A stretch of DNA of 64,000 bases from Leclercia adecarboxylata. GTDB taxonomy: Bacteria > Pseudomonadota > Gammaproteobacteria > Enterobacterales > Enterobacteriaceae. The stretch covers positions 3,162,001 through 3,226,000 of the forward strand of contig NZ_CP040889.1 of assembly GCF_006171285.1 (NCBI RefSeq), read 5' to 3'. Below the pieces are notes generated by a model that was not told the origin of the DNA, did no database searches, and saw only the letters and a list, made by a program, of their open reading frames with translations. Made by a program: the position numbers and the translations under genes. The stretch's first letter is position 1. Each line of letters starts with the position of its first letter. Shown here one piece after another: positions 11,334-20,882 of the stretch.

Positions 11334-11360
11334 AAGCCAGACGAAAGTCTGGCTTTTTTT
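11334..11360 (+). terminator. Rho-independent terminator after cof
   Basis: AAGCCAGAC-GAAA-GTCTGGCTT followed by a T run. It ends at the stop codon of the convergent PLP-enzyme gene, so it may serve both directions. Confidence 0.93.
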
Positions 11361-12405
11361 ATTTCACCAGCCGGGCAATTTCTGCCAGCCACGGCGCCAC
11401 ATCGCCAATATTCGTTTTTACCCATTCGGCGTTGTAGTAGGTGTCCAGGTAGCGCTCGCCGCTGTCGCACAGCAGAGTAACGATGGAGCCGGTTTGCCCC
11501 GCGTCACGCATCCGCGCCGCCAGCTGCAACGCGCCCCACATATTGGTCCCGGTGGAGGCACCCACCTTGCGACCGAGCTGGGTTTCCAGCCAGTGAGCGG
11601 TGGCAACGCTGGCGGCATCGGGCACGCGGAGCATCTCGTCCACTACATCCGGGATAAACGAAGGCTCGACGCGCGGGCGGCCAATCCCTTCAATTTTGCT
11701 GCCCACCGGGCTGCGCAGGGCCGGATCGCGCTGCTGCCAGTAATCGAGGAACACCGAGCTCTGCGGGTCCACTACCATCAGGCGAGTATCATAACCCTGG
11801 CAGCGAATATAGCGGCCAATGGTGGCCGAAGTGCCGCCGGTTCCGGCGCTCATCACGATATGCGTCGGCACCGGGTGGGGTTCATTTTGCATCTGCCGGA
11901 AGATACTGTCGGCAATGTTGTTATTGCCGCGCCAGTCGGTTGCCCGCTCCGCGAAGGTAAACTGGTCCATATAATGGCCGTTCAGCTCCCGGGCCAGCAT
12001 CTCTGACGCGGCATAAATTTCACAGGCGCTTTCCACAAAGTGGCAGCGTCCGCCATAAAATTCGATCTGTTCGATTTTGCGTTTTGCCGTGCAGGAGGGC
12101 ATAACGGCGATAAACGGCAGTCCAAGCAGGCGGGCAAAATAGGCCTCAGAGACGGCGGTTGAGCCGGAAGAGGATTCAATAATGGTGGTGCCCTCATTGA
12201 TCCAGCCGTTACAGAGCCCGTACAGGAACAGAGAGCGCGCCAGACGGTGCTTCAGGCTGCCGGTCGGGTGGGTGCTTTCGTCCTTCAGATAGAGCTGGAT
12301 ACCCGGAAAGCCGGGCAGGGCGAGGCGAATAAGGTGTGTATCCGCCGAGCGCTGATAATCGGCGTTAATTTCACTGATGGCGTTTTTAACCCAGGTGCTA
12401 TTCAT
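11359..12405 (-). CDS. PLP-dependent cysteine-synthase-fold enzyme, probable cysteine desulfhydrase
   Basis: 348-aa fold-type II PLP enzyme. The PLP lysine sits in [12 protein letters not shown] near residue 53, and the phosphate-binding loop is in [17 protein letters not shown]. Similarity is to O-acetylserine sulfhydrylase and cystathionine beta-synthase, but E. coli has no gene here. It is divergent from decR, a cysteine-responsive Lrp-type regulator. In Pantoea ananatis a like-arranged pair (ccdA with ccdR) is a cysteine-inducible cysteine desulfhydrase and its activator, as I recall. By family and context the likely job is breakdown of excess cysteine to pyruvate, sulfide and ammonia. 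The reaction is an inference. Confidence 0.8.
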   Translation of the reverse strand: MNSTWVKNAISEINADYQRSADTHLIRLALPGFPGIQLYLKDESTHPTGSLKHRLARSLFLYGLCNGWINEGTTIIESSSGSTAVSEAYFARLLGLPFIAVMPSCTAKRKIEQIEFYGGRCHFVESACEIYAASEMLARELNGHYMDQFTFAERATDWRGNNNIADSIFRQMQNEPHPVPTHIVMSAGTGGTSATIGRYIRCQGYDTRLMVVDPQSSVFLDYWQQRDPALRSPVGSKIEGIGRPRVEPSFIPDVVDEMLRVPDAASVATAHWLETQLGRKVGASTGTNMWGALQLAARMRDAGQTGSIVTLLCDSGERYLDTYYNAEWVKTNIGDVAPWLAEIARLVK

Positions 12406-12492
12406 CGAAGTAATCCGTTTGTCATTTTGTGCCCAGCATAGCGAAAAGCACAGAAAAAATTGTTGCTATCTGGCCTTTAAAATAGAATGAGA

Positions 12493-12509
12493 AGAGAAAA
12501 TTTTTCTCT
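12493..12509. promoter_or_regulatory. Palindrome in the decR/PLP-enzyme divergent promoter, candidate DecR operator
   Basis: AGAGAAAA-T-TTTTCTCT is a perfect 8+1+8 inverted repeat, 13 nt before the decR ATG and about 90 nt from the start of the divergent enzyme gene. Lrp-family proteins bind AT-rich symmetric sites of this size; binding by DecR is inferred. Confidence 0.55.
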
Positions 12510-12521
12510 GCGGGGGTGGGT

Positions 12522-12980
12522 ATGCTAGATAAAATTGACCGTAAGCTGCTGTCCTTACTGCAAAGCGACTGCACCCTCTCTTTGCAGGCGCTGGCGGATG
12601 CCGTTAATCTGACCACCACGCCCTGCTGGAAACGCCTTAAGCGACTCGAAGACGAAGGCATTTTGCTGGGACGCGTGGCGCTGCTCGATCCTGAAAAACT
12701 GGGGCTTGGCCTGACCGCGTTTGTGCTGATAAAAACGCAGCACCACAGCAGCGACTGGTACTGCGGATTCGTCAGCGTGGTATCACAGATGCCGGAAGTG
12801 CTGGGCTTCTGGCGCATGGCGGGCGAATACGACTACCTGATGCGCGTTCAGGTGGCGGACATGAAGCGCTATGATGATTTCTATAAACGGCTGGTCAACA
12901 GCGTGCCAGGTCTGTCGAATGTCACCTCCAGCTTCGCGATGGAACAGATAAAATACACCACCGCCTTACCCATTGAATAA
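12522..12980 (+). CDS. decR: DecR, Lrp/AsnC-family regulator of cysteine detoxification
   Basis: 152-aa transcription factor. N-terminal winged HTH ([22 protein letters not shown], residues 20-45) and C-terminal RAM/AsnC ligand domain. E. coli DecR (YbaO) senses cysteine and activates a cysteine desulfidase operon. Here the gene next door, transcribed away from it, is itself a likely cysteine-degrading enzyme, so a local target is plausible. The ATG at 12522 ([10 protein letters not shown]) is chosen to match the family; a GTG two codons upstream is also in frame. mdlA follows on the same strand after 42 nt. Confidence 0.94.
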   Translation: MLDKIDRKLLSLLQSDCTLSLQALADAVNLTTTPCWKRLKRLEDEGILLGRVALLDPEKLGLGLTAFVLIKTQHHSSDWYCGFVSVVSQMPEVLGFWRMAGEYDYLMRVQVADMKRYDDFYKRLVNSVPGLSNVTSSFAMEQIKYTTALPIE

Positions 12981-13022
12981 CTTCCCGGCGCTGCCGGAAT
13001 ACGATCCTCAGGAAAAGACCGC

Positions 13023-14795
13023 GTGCGATTATTTGCTCAATTAAGCTGGTACTTTCGCCGGGAGTGGCAACGCTATCTCGGTGCAGTGGCCCTGCTTATT
13101 ATCATTGCCATTCTGCAGCTCATCCCGCCGAAAGTGGTGGGCTACGTCGTGGACGGCGTTACCCAACAGCATTACACCACCGCACGGGTGATGATGTGGA
13201 TCGGCACGCTGGTGCTGACGGCGGTGGTGGTCTATCTGCTGCGCTATGTCTGGCGCGTGCTGCTGTTCGGCGCGTCATACCAGCTCGCCGTTGAGCTGCG
13301 GGAAGATTTTTACCGCCAGCTCAGCCGCCAGCATCCGGAATTTTACCTGCGTCACCGCACCGGGGACCTGATCGCCCGCGCCACTAACGATGTCGATCGC
13401 GTGGTCTTTGCCGCCGGGGAAGGGGTGCTGACCCTGGTCGACTCGCTGGTGATGGGGTGTGCGGTGCTGATCGTCATGTCAACGCAAATCAGCTGGCAGC
13501 TCACGCTGCTGGCGCTGCTGCCGATGCCGATTATGGCGCTGGCGATCAAGCGCTACGGCGACCAGCTACACCAGCGCTTCAAGCTGGCTCAGGCGGCGTT
13601 TTCTACCCTTAACGACCGTACCCAGGAGAGCCTGACCAGCATCCGGATGATCAAAGCCTTCGGCCTGGAAGACCGCCAGTCGTCCCTGTTTGCCGCCGAT
13701 GCGGCAGATACCGGGGCTAAAAACCTGCGCGTCGCCCGGATCGATGCCCGTTTTGATCCCACGATTTACATCGCCATCGGCACCGCCAACCTGCTGGCCA
13801 TTGGCGGCGGGAGCTGGATGGTGATTAACGGCTCACTGACGCTCGGGCAACTGACCAGCTTTGCCATGTATCTCGGGCTGATGATCTGGCCGATGCTGGC
13901 CCTGGCCTGGATGTTCAACATCGTCGAGCGCGGCAGTGCGGCCTATAGCCGGATCCGCGCCATGCTCGCCGAAGCGCCGGTGGTCAACGATGGCAGCGAG
14001 CCTGTGCCGGATGGGCGCGGCGAGCTGAAATTCTCCGTACGGGCCTTTGCCTACCCCCATACGGAAAAAACGACGCTCGAAAATGTCCATTTCACGCTGC
14101 AGCCGGGGCAAATGCTGGGCATTTGCGGCCCGACCGGGGCGGGGAAAAGTACCGTGCTCTCGCTGATCCAGCGCCACTTCGATATTGACCAGGGCGAGAT
14201 CCGCTTCCACGACATCCCGCTGACGCAACTGCAGCTGGATAGCTGGCGCAGCCGCCTGGCGGTCGTCAGCCAGACGCCGTTCCTCTTCTCCGATAGCGTC
14301 GCCAACAATATCGCCCTCGGTTGCCCGCATGCGACCCAGGAAGAGATTGAGCACGTCGCCCGTCTCGCCAGCGTTCATGACGACATCCTGCGCCTGCCGC
14401 AGGGGTACGAAACCGAAGTGGGCGAACGCGGCGTAATGCTCTCGGGAGGGCAAAAACAGCGCATTTCCATCGCCCGCGCGCTGCTGCTGAATGCCGAGGT
14501 TCTGATCCTCGACGATGCCCTTTCTGCGGTCGATGGCCGCACCGAACACCAGATCCTGCACAACCTGCGCCAGTGGGGAGAAGGGCGCACGGTGATCATC
14601 AGCGCCCATCGTCTGTCGGCTCTGACCGAGGCGAGCGAAATTCTGGTGATGCAGCACGGGCATATTGCCCAGCGCGGCCAGCATGAACAGCTGGCGGAAC
14701 AGCCGGGCTGGTATCGCGATATGTATCGTTATCAACAACTGGAAGCGGCACTGGATGACGTGCCGGAAACCGACGAGGAGGCCGCCGATGCGTAG
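13023..14795 (+). CDS. mdlA: MdlA, ABC exporter half-transporter
   Basis: 590-aa fused exporter: six-helix transmembrane domain (about 1-320) then a nucleotide-binding domain with Walker [10 protein letters not shown], signature LSGGQKQR and H-loop ISAHRLS. After Walker B the catalytic glutamate position is aspartate ([12 protein letters not shown]), typical of the degenerate half of heterodimeric exporters. The partner is MdlB, which overlaps it by 8 nt. The substrate is not established. The start codon is GTG at 13023 after AGGAAAAGACC; this gives the [11 protein letters not shown] start of the E. coli protein. Confidence 0.95.
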   Translation: MRLFAQLSWYFRREWQRYLGAVALLIIIAILQLIPPKVVGYVVDGVTQQHYTTARVMMWIGTLVLTAVVVYLLRYVWRVLLFGASYQLAVELREDFYRQLSRQHPEFYLRHRTGDLIARATNDVDRVVFAAGEGVLTLVDSLVMGCAVLIVMSTQISWQLTLLALLPMPIMALAIKRYGDQLHQRFKLAQAAFSTLNDRTQESLTSIRMIKAFGLEDRQSSLFAADAADTGAKNLRVARIDARFDPTIYIAIGTANLLAIGGGSWMVINGSLTLGQLTSFAMYLGLMIWPMLALAWMFNIVERGSAAYSRIRAMLAEAPVVNDGSEPVPDGRGELKFSVRAFAYPHTEKTTLENVHFTLQPGQMLGICGPTGAGKSTVLSLIQRHFDIDQGEIRFHDIPLTQLQLDSWRSRLAVVSQTPFLFSDSVANNIALGCPHATQEEIEHVARLASVHDDILRLPQGYETEVGERGVMLSGGQKQRISIARALLLNAEVLILDDALSAVDGRTEHQILHNLRQWGEGRTVIISAHRLSALTEASEILVMQHGHIAQRGQHEQLAEQPGWYRDMYRYQQLEAALDDVPETDEEAADA

Positions 14796-16566
14796 TTTTT
14801 CCCAGCTGTGGCCCACCCTTAAGCGCCTGCTGGCGTATGGTTCGCCGTGGCGCAAGCCGCTGTCGCTGGCTGTCGTGCTGCTGTGGATTGCGGCGATTGC
14901 CGAAGTAACCGGCCCGCTGCTGATCAGCTATTTCATCGACAACATGGTGGCAAAAAATTATCTCCCGCTCGGTTTAGTCACCGGGCTGGCGGTGGCCTAC
15001 GTTGGCCTGCAGCTGCTGGCGGCCGGGCTGCACTATGCCCAGTCGCTGCTGTTTAACCAGGCTGCCGTCGGGGTGGTGCAGCAGCTGCGTACCGACGTGA
15101 TGGATGCCGCCCTGCGCCAGCCCCTGAGCGCGTTTGATACCCAGCCAGTCGGGCAGATCATCTCCCGCGTCACCAACGATACGGAAGTGATCCGCGACCT
15201 GTATGTCACCGTGGTGGCTACGGTACTGCGCAGCGCCGCCCTGGTGGGCGCGATGTTGGTGGCGATGTTCAGCCTCGAATGGCGCATGGCGCTGGTGGCG
15301 ATGGCGATTTTCCCGGCGGTAATGATTGTGATGATCATCTACCAGCGCTACAGCACGCCGATTGTGCGTCGCGTGCGGGCCTATCTGGCGGATATCAACG
15401 ATGGCTTTAACGAGGTCATCAACGGCATGAGCGTTATCCAGCAGTTCCGCCAGCAGGCGCGTTTTGGCGAGCGGATGGGCGAAGCCAGCCGCTCCCACTA
15501 TATGGCCCGCATGCAGACCCTGCGTCTGGACGGTTTCCTGCTGCGCCCGCTGTTAAGCCTGTTCTCGGCGCTGGTGCTGTGCGGGCTGCTGATGCAGTTT
15601 GGCTTTGCCGCCGGTGGCACCATCGAAGTCGGGGTGCTGTATGCCTTTATCAGCTATCTCGGGCGTCTTAACGAGCCGCTGATCGAACTCACCACCCAGC
15701 AGTCGATGCTGCAACAGGCGGTGGTGGCCGGTGAGCGCGTCTTTGAGCTGATGGATCGCCCGCGCCAGGCGTATGGCGATGACGAGTGCGAACTGCAAAG
15801 CGGGACAATTGATTTTGACAACGTCTCCTTTGCCTATCGCGACGATCGGCTGGTGCTGCAGGATATCAACCTGACGGTGCCGTCCCGCAGCTTTGTGGCG
15901 CTGGTGGGGCATACCGGCAGCGGTAAAAGCACCCTCGCCAGCCTGCTGATGGGCTACTACCCGCTCACCGAAGGGGAAATCCGCCTTGACGGACGTCCGC
16001 TGTCGAGCCTGAGCCACAGCGTACTGCGTAAAGGGGTAGCGATGGTGCAGCAGGATCCGGTGGTGCTGGCTGATACCTTCTTTGCCAACGTGACGCTGGG
16101 CCGACCGTTCAGCGAGGAGCAGGTCTGGGACGTACTGGAGAAAGTGCAGCTGGCGGAGCTGGCGCGCGGTCTGCACGACGGCATTCATACACGGCTCGGC
16201 GAGCAGGGGAATAACCTGTCTGTCGGGCAAAAGCAGCTGCTGGCGCTGGCCCGGGTGCTGATTGATACCCCGCAGGTGTTGATTCTGGATGAAGCTACCG
16301 CCAGCATCGATTCCGGTACCGAGCAGGCTATCCAGCAGGCGCTGGCCGCGGTACGCGAACACACCACCCTGGTGGTGATTGCCCACCGTCTTTCGACCAT
16401 CGTAGAGGCGGATACCATTCTGGTGCTTCATCGCGGCCAGGCGGTTGAGCGCGGCACCCATAAGCAACTGCTTGAAGCAAAAGGGCGTTACTGGCAAATG
16501 TATCAGCTGCAGCTGGCCGGGGAAGAGCTGGCCGCCAGCGCCCGTGAGGAATCTCTCAGCGCCTGA
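14788..16566 (+). CDS. mdlB: MdlB, ABC exporter half-transporter
   Basis: 592-aa partner of MdlA, with the same layout: six transmembrane helices then an ATPase domain. Walker A is GHTGSGKST and Walker B ends in the catalytic Glu ([12 protein letters not shown]), but the signature is LSVGQ in place of LSGGQ. The two halves are therefore complementary: one composite ATP site is canonical and one is degenerate. The ATG at 14788 overlaps the end of mdlA and follows GAGGAGGCC, which supports translational coupling. The frame is open further upstream, but that part lies inside mdlA. Confidence 0.95.
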   Translation: MRSFSQLWPTLKRLLAYGSPWRKPLSLAVVLLWIAAIAEVTGPLLISYFIDNMVAKNYLPLGLVTGLAVAYVGLQLLAAGLHYAQSLLFNQAAVGVVQQLRTDVMDAALRQPLSAFDTQPVGQIISRVTNDTEVIRDLYVTVVATVLRSAALVGAMLVAMFSLEWRMALVAMAIFPAVMIVMIIYQRYSTPIVRRVRAYLADINDGFNEVINGMSVIQQFRQQARFGERMGEASRSHYMARMQTLRLDGFLLRPLLSLFSALVLCGLLMQFGFAAGGTIEVGVLYAFISYLGRLNEPLIELTTQQSMLQQAVVAGERVFELMDRPRQAYGDDECELQSGTIDFDNVSFAYRDDRLVLQDINLTVPSRSFVALVGHTGSGKSTLASLLMGYYPLTEGEIRLDGRPLSSLSHSVLRKGVAMVQQDPVVLADTFFANVTLGRPFSEEQVWDVLEKVQLAELARGLHDGIHTRLGEQGNNLSVGQKQLLALARVLIDTPQVLILDEATASIDSGTEQAIQQALAAVREHTTLVVIAHRLSTIVEADTILVLHRGQAVERGTHKQLLEAKGRYWQMYQLQLAGEELAASAREESLSA

Positions 16567-16620
16567 TGCACTAAAATTAAGCAACCAGCCAGCCGCTGAA
16601 TCGGTTGGTGCAAAAATGAA

Positions 16621-16651
16621 ACGCACCTTGCACTGTCATGGTGCGTTTTTT
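16621..16651 (+). terminator. Terminator of mdlAB that also holds an NtrC-type site for glnK
   Basis: ACGCACC pairs with GGTGCGT across 12 nt and is followed by eight T. Inside it TGCAC-tgtca-TGGTGCG (16629-16644) fits the NtrC half-site pattern TGCAC-N5-TGGTGCA. It lies about 70 nt before the sigma-54 promoter of glnK, the usual enhancer distance. Confidence 0.8.
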
Positions 16652-16697
16652 TTCGTCACGCCTTCGCCGTGCCTCGTATTCCCTCTCTTTTCACTTT

Positions 16698-16713
16698 TGG
16701 CACACCCCTTGCA
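16698..16713 (+). promoter_or_regulatory. Sigma-54 promoter of glnK-amtB
   Basis: TGGCAC-acccc-TTGCA gives GG at -24 and GC at -12 with the exact 10-nt spacing of sigma-54 promoters. It is 50 nt before the glnK ATG. With the NtrC site upstream it makes the operon nitrogen-limitation inducible. Confidence 0.93.
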
Positions 16714-16762
16714 ATACCTCTTTCGTTGGCTCGCCAAAACCGAATTCTGACTGGAGGGATAT

Positions 16763-17101
16763 ATGAAGCTGGTTACCGTGGTAATCAAACCATTCAAACT
16801 CGAAGACGTGCGCGAAGCACTCTCTTCAATGGGTATTCAGGGGCTGACCGTTACCGAAGTGAAAGGCTTCGGTCGTCAGAAGGGGCATGCAGAGCTTTAC
16901 CGTGGTGCGGAATACAGCGTCAACTTCCTGCCAAAAGTGAAGATTGACGTAGCGATTGCCGACGATCAGCTGGATGAAGTCATCGACGTAATTAGCAAAG
17001 CAGCCTACACCGGCAAAATTGGCGACGGCAAAATTTTCGTTGCTGAGCTGCAACGCGTTATTCGCATTCGTACAGGCGAAGCCGACGAAGCGGCACTGTA
17101 A
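16763..17101 (+). CDS. glnK: GlnK, PII nitrogen signalling protein
   Basis: 112-aa trimeric PII protein. It binds ATP/ADP and 2-oxoglutarate and blocks the ammonium channel AmtB when nitrogen is plentiful. Uridylylation site Tyr51 lies in the T-loop (ELYRGAEYSVNF). The C-terminal signature GKIGDGKIFVAEL is intact. A GGAGG ribosome site precedes the ATG. It forms an operon with amtB 33 nt downstream; the stop-to-start spacing and the shared sigma-54 promoter follow the pattern found across proteobacteria. Confidence 0.98.
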   Translation: MKLVTVVIKPFKLEDVREALSSMGIQGLTVTEVKGFGRQKGHAELYRGAEYSVNFLPKVKIDVAIADDQLDEVIDVISKAAYTGKIGDGKIFVAELQRVIRIRTGEADEAAL

Positions 17102-17134
17102 AACAGCAGGCACACAGTGATAGGGATCGAGAAA

Positions 17135-18421
17135 ATGAACACAACAACACTTAAAGCAGGTCTGGGGTCTCTGGCGCTGTTGCCGGGCCTGGCAATGGCT
17201 GCACCCGCGGTAGCAGACAAAGCCGATAACGCCTTTATGATGATTTGCACCGCGCTGGTGCTCTTTATGACCATTCCGGGGATCGCGCTGTTTTACGGCG
17301 GCTTGATCCGCGGCAAAAACGTCCTCTCCATGCTCACTCAGGTAACGGTGACCTTTGCGCTGGTTTGCGTGCTGTGGGTGGTCTACGGCTATTCGCTGGC
17401 CTTCGGGGAGGGCAACGCCTTCTTCGGCAGCTTTAACTGGGCAATGCTGAAAAATATCGAACTGACCGCGGTGATGGGCAGCTTCTATCAGTACATCCAC
17501 GTGGCGTTCCAGGGTTCGTTCGCCTGTATCACCGTGGGGCTGATTGTCGGGGCGCTGGCGGAACGTATCCGCTTCTCCGCCGTATTAATCTTCGTGGTGG
17601 TGTGGCTGACCCTCTCCTACGTGCCGGTGGCGCATATGGTCTGGGGCGGCGGTCTGCTGGCTTCTCATGGCGCGCTGGACTTTGCGGGCGGTACCGTTGT
17701 GCATATCAACGCCGCGGTAGCTGGGCTTGTCGGTGCTTACCTGATTGGCAAACGCGTCGGTTTTGGCAAAGAAGCGTTCAAACCGCACAACCTGCCGATG
17801 GTCTTTACCGGTACGGCGATCCTCTACTTTGGCTGGTTTGGCTTCAACGCCGGTTCAGCCAGTGCGGCAAACGAAATCGCGGCCCTGGCCTTCGTGAACA
17901 CCGTTGTCGCGACGGCGGGAGCCATCCTCTCCTGGATCTTTGGCGAGTGGGCGGTACGCGGTAAGCCTTCTCTGCTGGGCGCCTGTTCCGGTGCGATTGC
18001 CGGTCTGGTAGGTATTACCCCTGCCTGTGGTTTTGTTGGTGTCGGTGGCGCGCTGATCGTCGGTATCGTGGCGGGTCTGGCCGGTCTGTGGGGCGTGACG
18101 GCGCTGAAACGTGTTCTGCGTGTGGATGACCCTTGTGACGTGTTTGGCGTCCACGGCGTGTGCGGTATTGTCGGCTGCATCATGACCGGCATCTTCGCTT
18201 CAACCTCTCTGGGCGGCGTAGGCTACGCAGAAGGCGTGACCATGGGCCATCAGGTTCTGGTGCAGTTGGAAAGTATCGCCATCACGGTAGTCTGGTCGGG
18301 CGTGGTTGCCTTTATCGGCTACAAGCTGGCGGACATGACGGTTGGGCTGCGCGTACCGGAAGAGCAGGAGCGCGAAGGTCTGGACGTCAACAGCCACGGC
18401 GAGAATGCGTATAACGCGTGA
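17135..18421 (+). CDS. amtB: AmtB ammonium channel
   Basis: 428-aa inner-membrane trimeric ammonium transporter. A cleavable signal peptide (MNTTTLKAGLGSLALLPGLAMA) is followed by eleven hydrophobic segments. The twin pore histidines lie in VVHINAAVAGLVG and FGVHGVCGIVG, and the C-terminal cytosolic tail that GlnK binds is present. The ATG at 17135 after GGGATCGAGAAA is preferred because it gives the signal peptide directly; an upstream in-frame start would add six residues. Confidence 0.97.
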   Translation: MNTTTLKAGLGSLALLPGLAMAAPAVADKADNAFMMICTALVLFMTIPGIALFYGGLIRGKNVLSMLTQVTVTFALVCVLWVVYGYSLAFGEGNAFFGSFNWAMLKNIELTAVMGSFYQYIHVAFQGSFACITVGLIVGALAERIRFSAVLIFVVVWLTLSYVPVAHMVWGGGLLASHGALDFAGGTVVHINAAVAGLVGAYLIGKRVGFGKEAFKPHNLPMVFTGTAILYFGWFGFNAGSASAANEIAALAFVNTVVATAGAILSWIFGEWAVRGKPSLLGACSGAIAGLVGITPACGFVGVGGALIVGIVAGLAGLWGVTALKRVLRVDDPCDVFGVHGVCGIVGCIMTGIFASTSLGGVGYAEGVTMGHQVLVQLESIAITVVWSGVVAFIGYKLADMTVGLRVPEEQEREGLDVNSHGENAYNA

Positions 18422-18431
18422 TTCGAGAGTC

Positions 18432-18513
18432 TTGCCCGGTGGCGCTACGCTTACCGGGCCTACAAGAGAGAGTACCGTAGGCCGGGTAAGGCGAAGCCGC
18501 CACCCGGCTTTTT
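18432..18513. repeat. Paired REP elements (BIME) between amtB and tesB
   Basis: Two inverted copies of the REP palindrome: TTGCCCGGTGGCG...CCGGGCCTAC and GTAGGCCGGGTAAGGCG...CCACCCGGC. They lie between the convergent genes amtB and tesB, the usual place for these elements, and may act as a shared terminator. Confidence 0.88.
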
Positions 18514-18516
18514 ACA

Positions 18517-19377
18517 TTATCCCCGATTACGCATCACCCCTTCCTGCACGGTGGATGCCACCAGCACGCCATCCTGGGTATAGAATTCACCGCGCACAAA
18601 CCCGCGAGCGCTGGATGCCGAAGTGCTCTCCACGCTGTAGAGCAGCCACTCATTCATATTGAACGGACGGTGGAACCACATCGAATGGTCGATCGTCGCA
18701 ACCTGCATCCCTTTCTCAAGGAAGCCCACGCCGTGCGGCTGCAGGGCAACCGGCAGGAAGTTAAAGTCCGAGGCATAACCCAGCAGATACTGATGCACGC
18801 GGAAATCTTCCGGCATGGTGCCGTTGGCGCGGATCCACACCTGACGGGCAGGCTCTGCGATGTGGCCTTTCATCGGGTTATGAAACTCGACCGGGCGGAT
18901 CTCCAGCGGCTTGTCGCAGAGAAACTTCTCTTTAACCTGCGGGGGCAATAGATGCGCCAGCGCGCGGGCAATGTCGGTCTCGGAACGCAACGCGTCAGGC
19001 GCAGGGGCTGGCGGCATCGTCTTCTGATGCTCATAGCCTGGCTCCGGGGCCTGGAACGATGCCGTCATATAGAAAATCGGCTTGCCGTTCTGCACCGCCG
19101 CCACGCGACGGGCGCTGAAGCTGTTGCCATCGCGCAGGACTTCAACGTCATATACGATGGGTTTCTGGCTGTCGCCCGGGCGCAAAAAGTAGCTGTGAAA
19201 AGAGTGCACAAAGCGCTCCGCAGGTACGGTCTCTTTAGCAGCGTAGAGGGCTTGTCCCACAACCTGGCCGCCGAAAACCTGGCGTAAACCCAGATCTTCG
19301 CTTTGTCCCCGAAAGAGTCCTTCTTCTATTTTTTCCAGGTTTAATAATGTCAGCAGATTGCTTAGTGCCTGACTCAT
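18517..19377 (-). CDS. tesB: TesB, acyl-CoA thioesterase II
   Basis: 286-aa double-hotdog thioesterase that cleaves medium- and long-chain acyl-CoA in the cytosol. Conserved motifs include [10 protein letters not shown] near the N-terminus and the [13 protein letters not shown] region holding the catalytic aspartate. The ATG at 19377 ([13 protein letters not shown]) gives the family N-terminus; a start four codons upstream is possible. Standalone gene, divergent from ybaY with a 208-nt gap that must hold both promoters. Confidence 0.97.
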   Translation of the reverse strand: MSQALSNLLTLLNLEKIEEGLFRGQSEDLGLRQVFGGQVVGQALYAAKETVPAERFVHSFHSYFLRPGDSQKPIVYDVEVLRDGNSFSARRVAAVQNGKPIFYMTASFQAPEPGYEHQKTMPPAPAPDALRSETDIARALAHLLPPQVKEKFLCDKPLEIRPVEFHNPMKGHIAEPARQVWIRANGTMPEDFRVHQYLLGYASDFNFLPVALQPHGVGFLEKGMQVATIDHSMWFHRPFNMNEWLLYSVESTSASSARGFVRGEFYTQDGVLVASTVQEGVMRNRG

Positions 19378-19585
19378 AGTCGTCCTCAATTAATACGCCG
19401 TGGCGAAAGATACGCAGAGTATAACGCAGAATTGAAAGTGGTCCGATGGGTGCAATAATCTGAATAACAGGGGGATTCCAGGCATAAATAATTGATATGT
19501 GCCACACTTAGTCTCGTTATCTTTATGTTAACCACTCATCTGGCGGTATCGATCCCGCTGGTGCATTGATGATAAGGAGAACTCA

Positions 19586-20155
19586 ATGAAACTCGTGCAC
19601 GTGTTAAGTGGTTTAGCGGTAGCGGTCGCTCTTTCTGCCTGCGCAGACAAAAGCGCAGACATTCAGACGCCAGCGCCGAACCCGAATACTGCTGGCGTAG
19701 CCGCTCAGCCGACTATTCAGCAGCCAAATGTCTCTGGTACGATCTGGATCCGCCAGAAAGTTGCTTTACCGCCGGATGCGGTGTTAACCGTTACCCTGTC
19801 TGATGCCTCGCTGGCCGATTCGCCATCGAAAGTACTGGCGCAGCAGGCGACGCGTACCGAGGGTAAACAGGCGCCATTCAAATTTGAACTGCCGTTTAAC
19901 CCGGCGGATGTTCAGCCCAATGCCCGTATTCTGCTGAGTGCGGCGATCACCATTAACGATCAGGTTGTTCTGATGACCGACATCGTGAAGCCGGTAATCA
20001 ATCAGGGCGGTACGAAAGCCGATCTGGTGTTGGTCCCGGTGCAGCAGACCTCGCTGCCGCTGCAGCCTGGCGGCGGTGCGCCGACCACGGTGCCGTCAAC
20101 GTCACCAACCCAGGTTAGCCCGTCTACGGCGACCCCGGCGCCAACCCAGCTTTAA
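19586..20155 (+). CDS. ybaY: YbaY, outer-membrane lipoprotein
   Basis: 189-aa lipoprotein. The signal peptide ends in the lipobox LSAC with the lipidated cysteine near residue 19, followed by an Asp-free start (ADKS) whose sorting is not certain. The middle holds a YbaY/YscW-type beta-sandwich (SGTIWIRQKVALPPDAVLTV). The C-terminal 40 residues are rich in Pro, Thr and Ser, a flexible tail. YscW proteins of this family pilot secretins; the role of YbaY is unknown. An AAGGAG site precedes the ATG. A bidirectional hairpin follows. Confidence 0.93.
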   Translation: MKLVHVLSGLAVAVALSACADKSADIQTPAPNPNTAGVAAQPTIQQPNVSGTIWIRQKVALPPDAVLTVTLSDASLADSPSKVLAQQATRTEGKQAPFKFELPFNPADVQPNARILLSAAITINDQVVLMTDIVKPVINQGGTKADLVLVPVQQTSLPLQPGGGAPTTVPSTSPTQVSPSTATPAPTQL

Positions 20156-20163
20156 TGTTCCCT

Positions 20164-20188
20164 GCCCCTCTCGTCTGAGAGGGGCATT
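20164..20188. terminator. Bidirectional hairpin between ybaY and atl
   Basis: GCCCCTCTC-gtct-GAGAGGGGC, a perfect 9-bp stem between two convergent genes. Confidence 0.85.
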
Positions 20189-20499
20189 TAGTACCGCCAG
20201 CGGTATCGCTGCATATCTATCTCTCCACTGCCTGACACCTGCACCCCTTCACTGAGCAATGCCTGACGCTGACGCTGCAAATCCGGCCCCGTTAAGGAGA
20301 TCGCCCCGTGGCGGTTGACGACCCGGTGCCAGGGCAGGGTACTGCCTTCCGGCAGCCGTTTGAGAACACCGCCTACCTGCCGGGCTGCGCGGGGAGAGCC
20401 CGCCAGTCGTGCCACTTCGCCATAGGTGGTGACACTGCCTTCGGGAATCGAAGCGACTATCTGCCATACCCGCTGGGGAAAAGAGTCGTGCTCGTCCAT
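20188..20499 (-). CDS. atl: Atl (YbaZ), alkyltransferase-like DNA damage sensor
   Basis: About 103 aa. It has the DNA-binding half of O6-alkylguanine alkyltransferase but with tryptophan replacing the acceptor cysteine (LPWHRVVNRHG, where active enzymes have PCHR). It therefore binds O6-alkylguanine without repairing it and hands lesions to nucleotide excision repair, as known for this family. The ATG at 20499 (MDEHDSFPQ) is chosen because AGGAG lies 7 nt before it; in-frame starts up to 20562 exist but lack such a site. Confidence 0.92.
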   Translation of the reverse strand: MDEHDSFPQRVWQIVASIPEGSVTTYGEVARLAGSPRAARQVGGVLKRLPEGSTLPWHRVVNRHGAISLTGPDLQRQRQALLSEGVQVSGSGEIDMQRYRWRY

Positions 20500-20608
20500 T
20501 TTTTTCTCCTGTGTTGCGGGCATGATAGAGATTAACGGCCAATAGAGGAAGAAAGCGCCCACTCTGTAAACGCTTTGCGCAATAAAACATCACCCGGACG
20601 CGGTTAAC

Positions 20609-20637
20609 TTGCAATTGCCATCCGGTACAGTGATAAT
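20609..20637 (+). promoter_or_regulatory. Promoter of ffs
   Basis: TTGCAA at 20609-20614 and GATAAT at 20632-20637 are 17 nt apart. The start would fall near 20644, leaving a leader of about 26 nt before the mature 5' end. This fits the RNase P-processed leader known for E. coli 4.5S RNA. Confidence 0.75.
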
Positions 20638-20669
20638 GCGCCAGCGCGTTGGTTAACAACGCTCTCAAT

Positions 20670-20783
20670 GGGGGCTCTGTTGGTTCTCCCGCAACGCTAC
20701 TCTGTTCACCAGGTCAGGTCCGGAAGGAAGCAGCCAGGGCAGACGACGTGTGTGCCGGGATGTAGCTGGCAGGGCCCCCACCC
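20670..20783 (+). ncRNA. ffs: 4.5S RNA, signal recognition particle RNA
   Basis: 114-nt RNA that folds into one long hairpin and pairs with Ffh to target membrane proteins. The ends GGGGGCTC and GGGCCCCCACCC pair, and the apical Ffh-binding loop CAGGTCAGGTCCGGAAGG with GCAGCCAGGGCAG is as in E. coli, with only a few base differences. The gene is intact. The integrase gene of the island begins 100 nt after its 3' end, so this end is a likely integration site. Confidence 0.97.
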
Positions 20784-20882
20784 ATTTCTGATAACGCTAT
20801 GTTTTCTATAGCTAAAACCCTGTTGTCTTTGCATTGATTTGCTGGTGGTACAACTTTTGTGTATCACTTAGAAGGCTAATCA

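Noticed and set aside
14665..14787. Upstream extension of mdlB into mdlA
   Set aside because: It lies inside mdlA coding sequence; the coupled ATG at 14788 follows GAGGAGG and matches E. coli MdlB.
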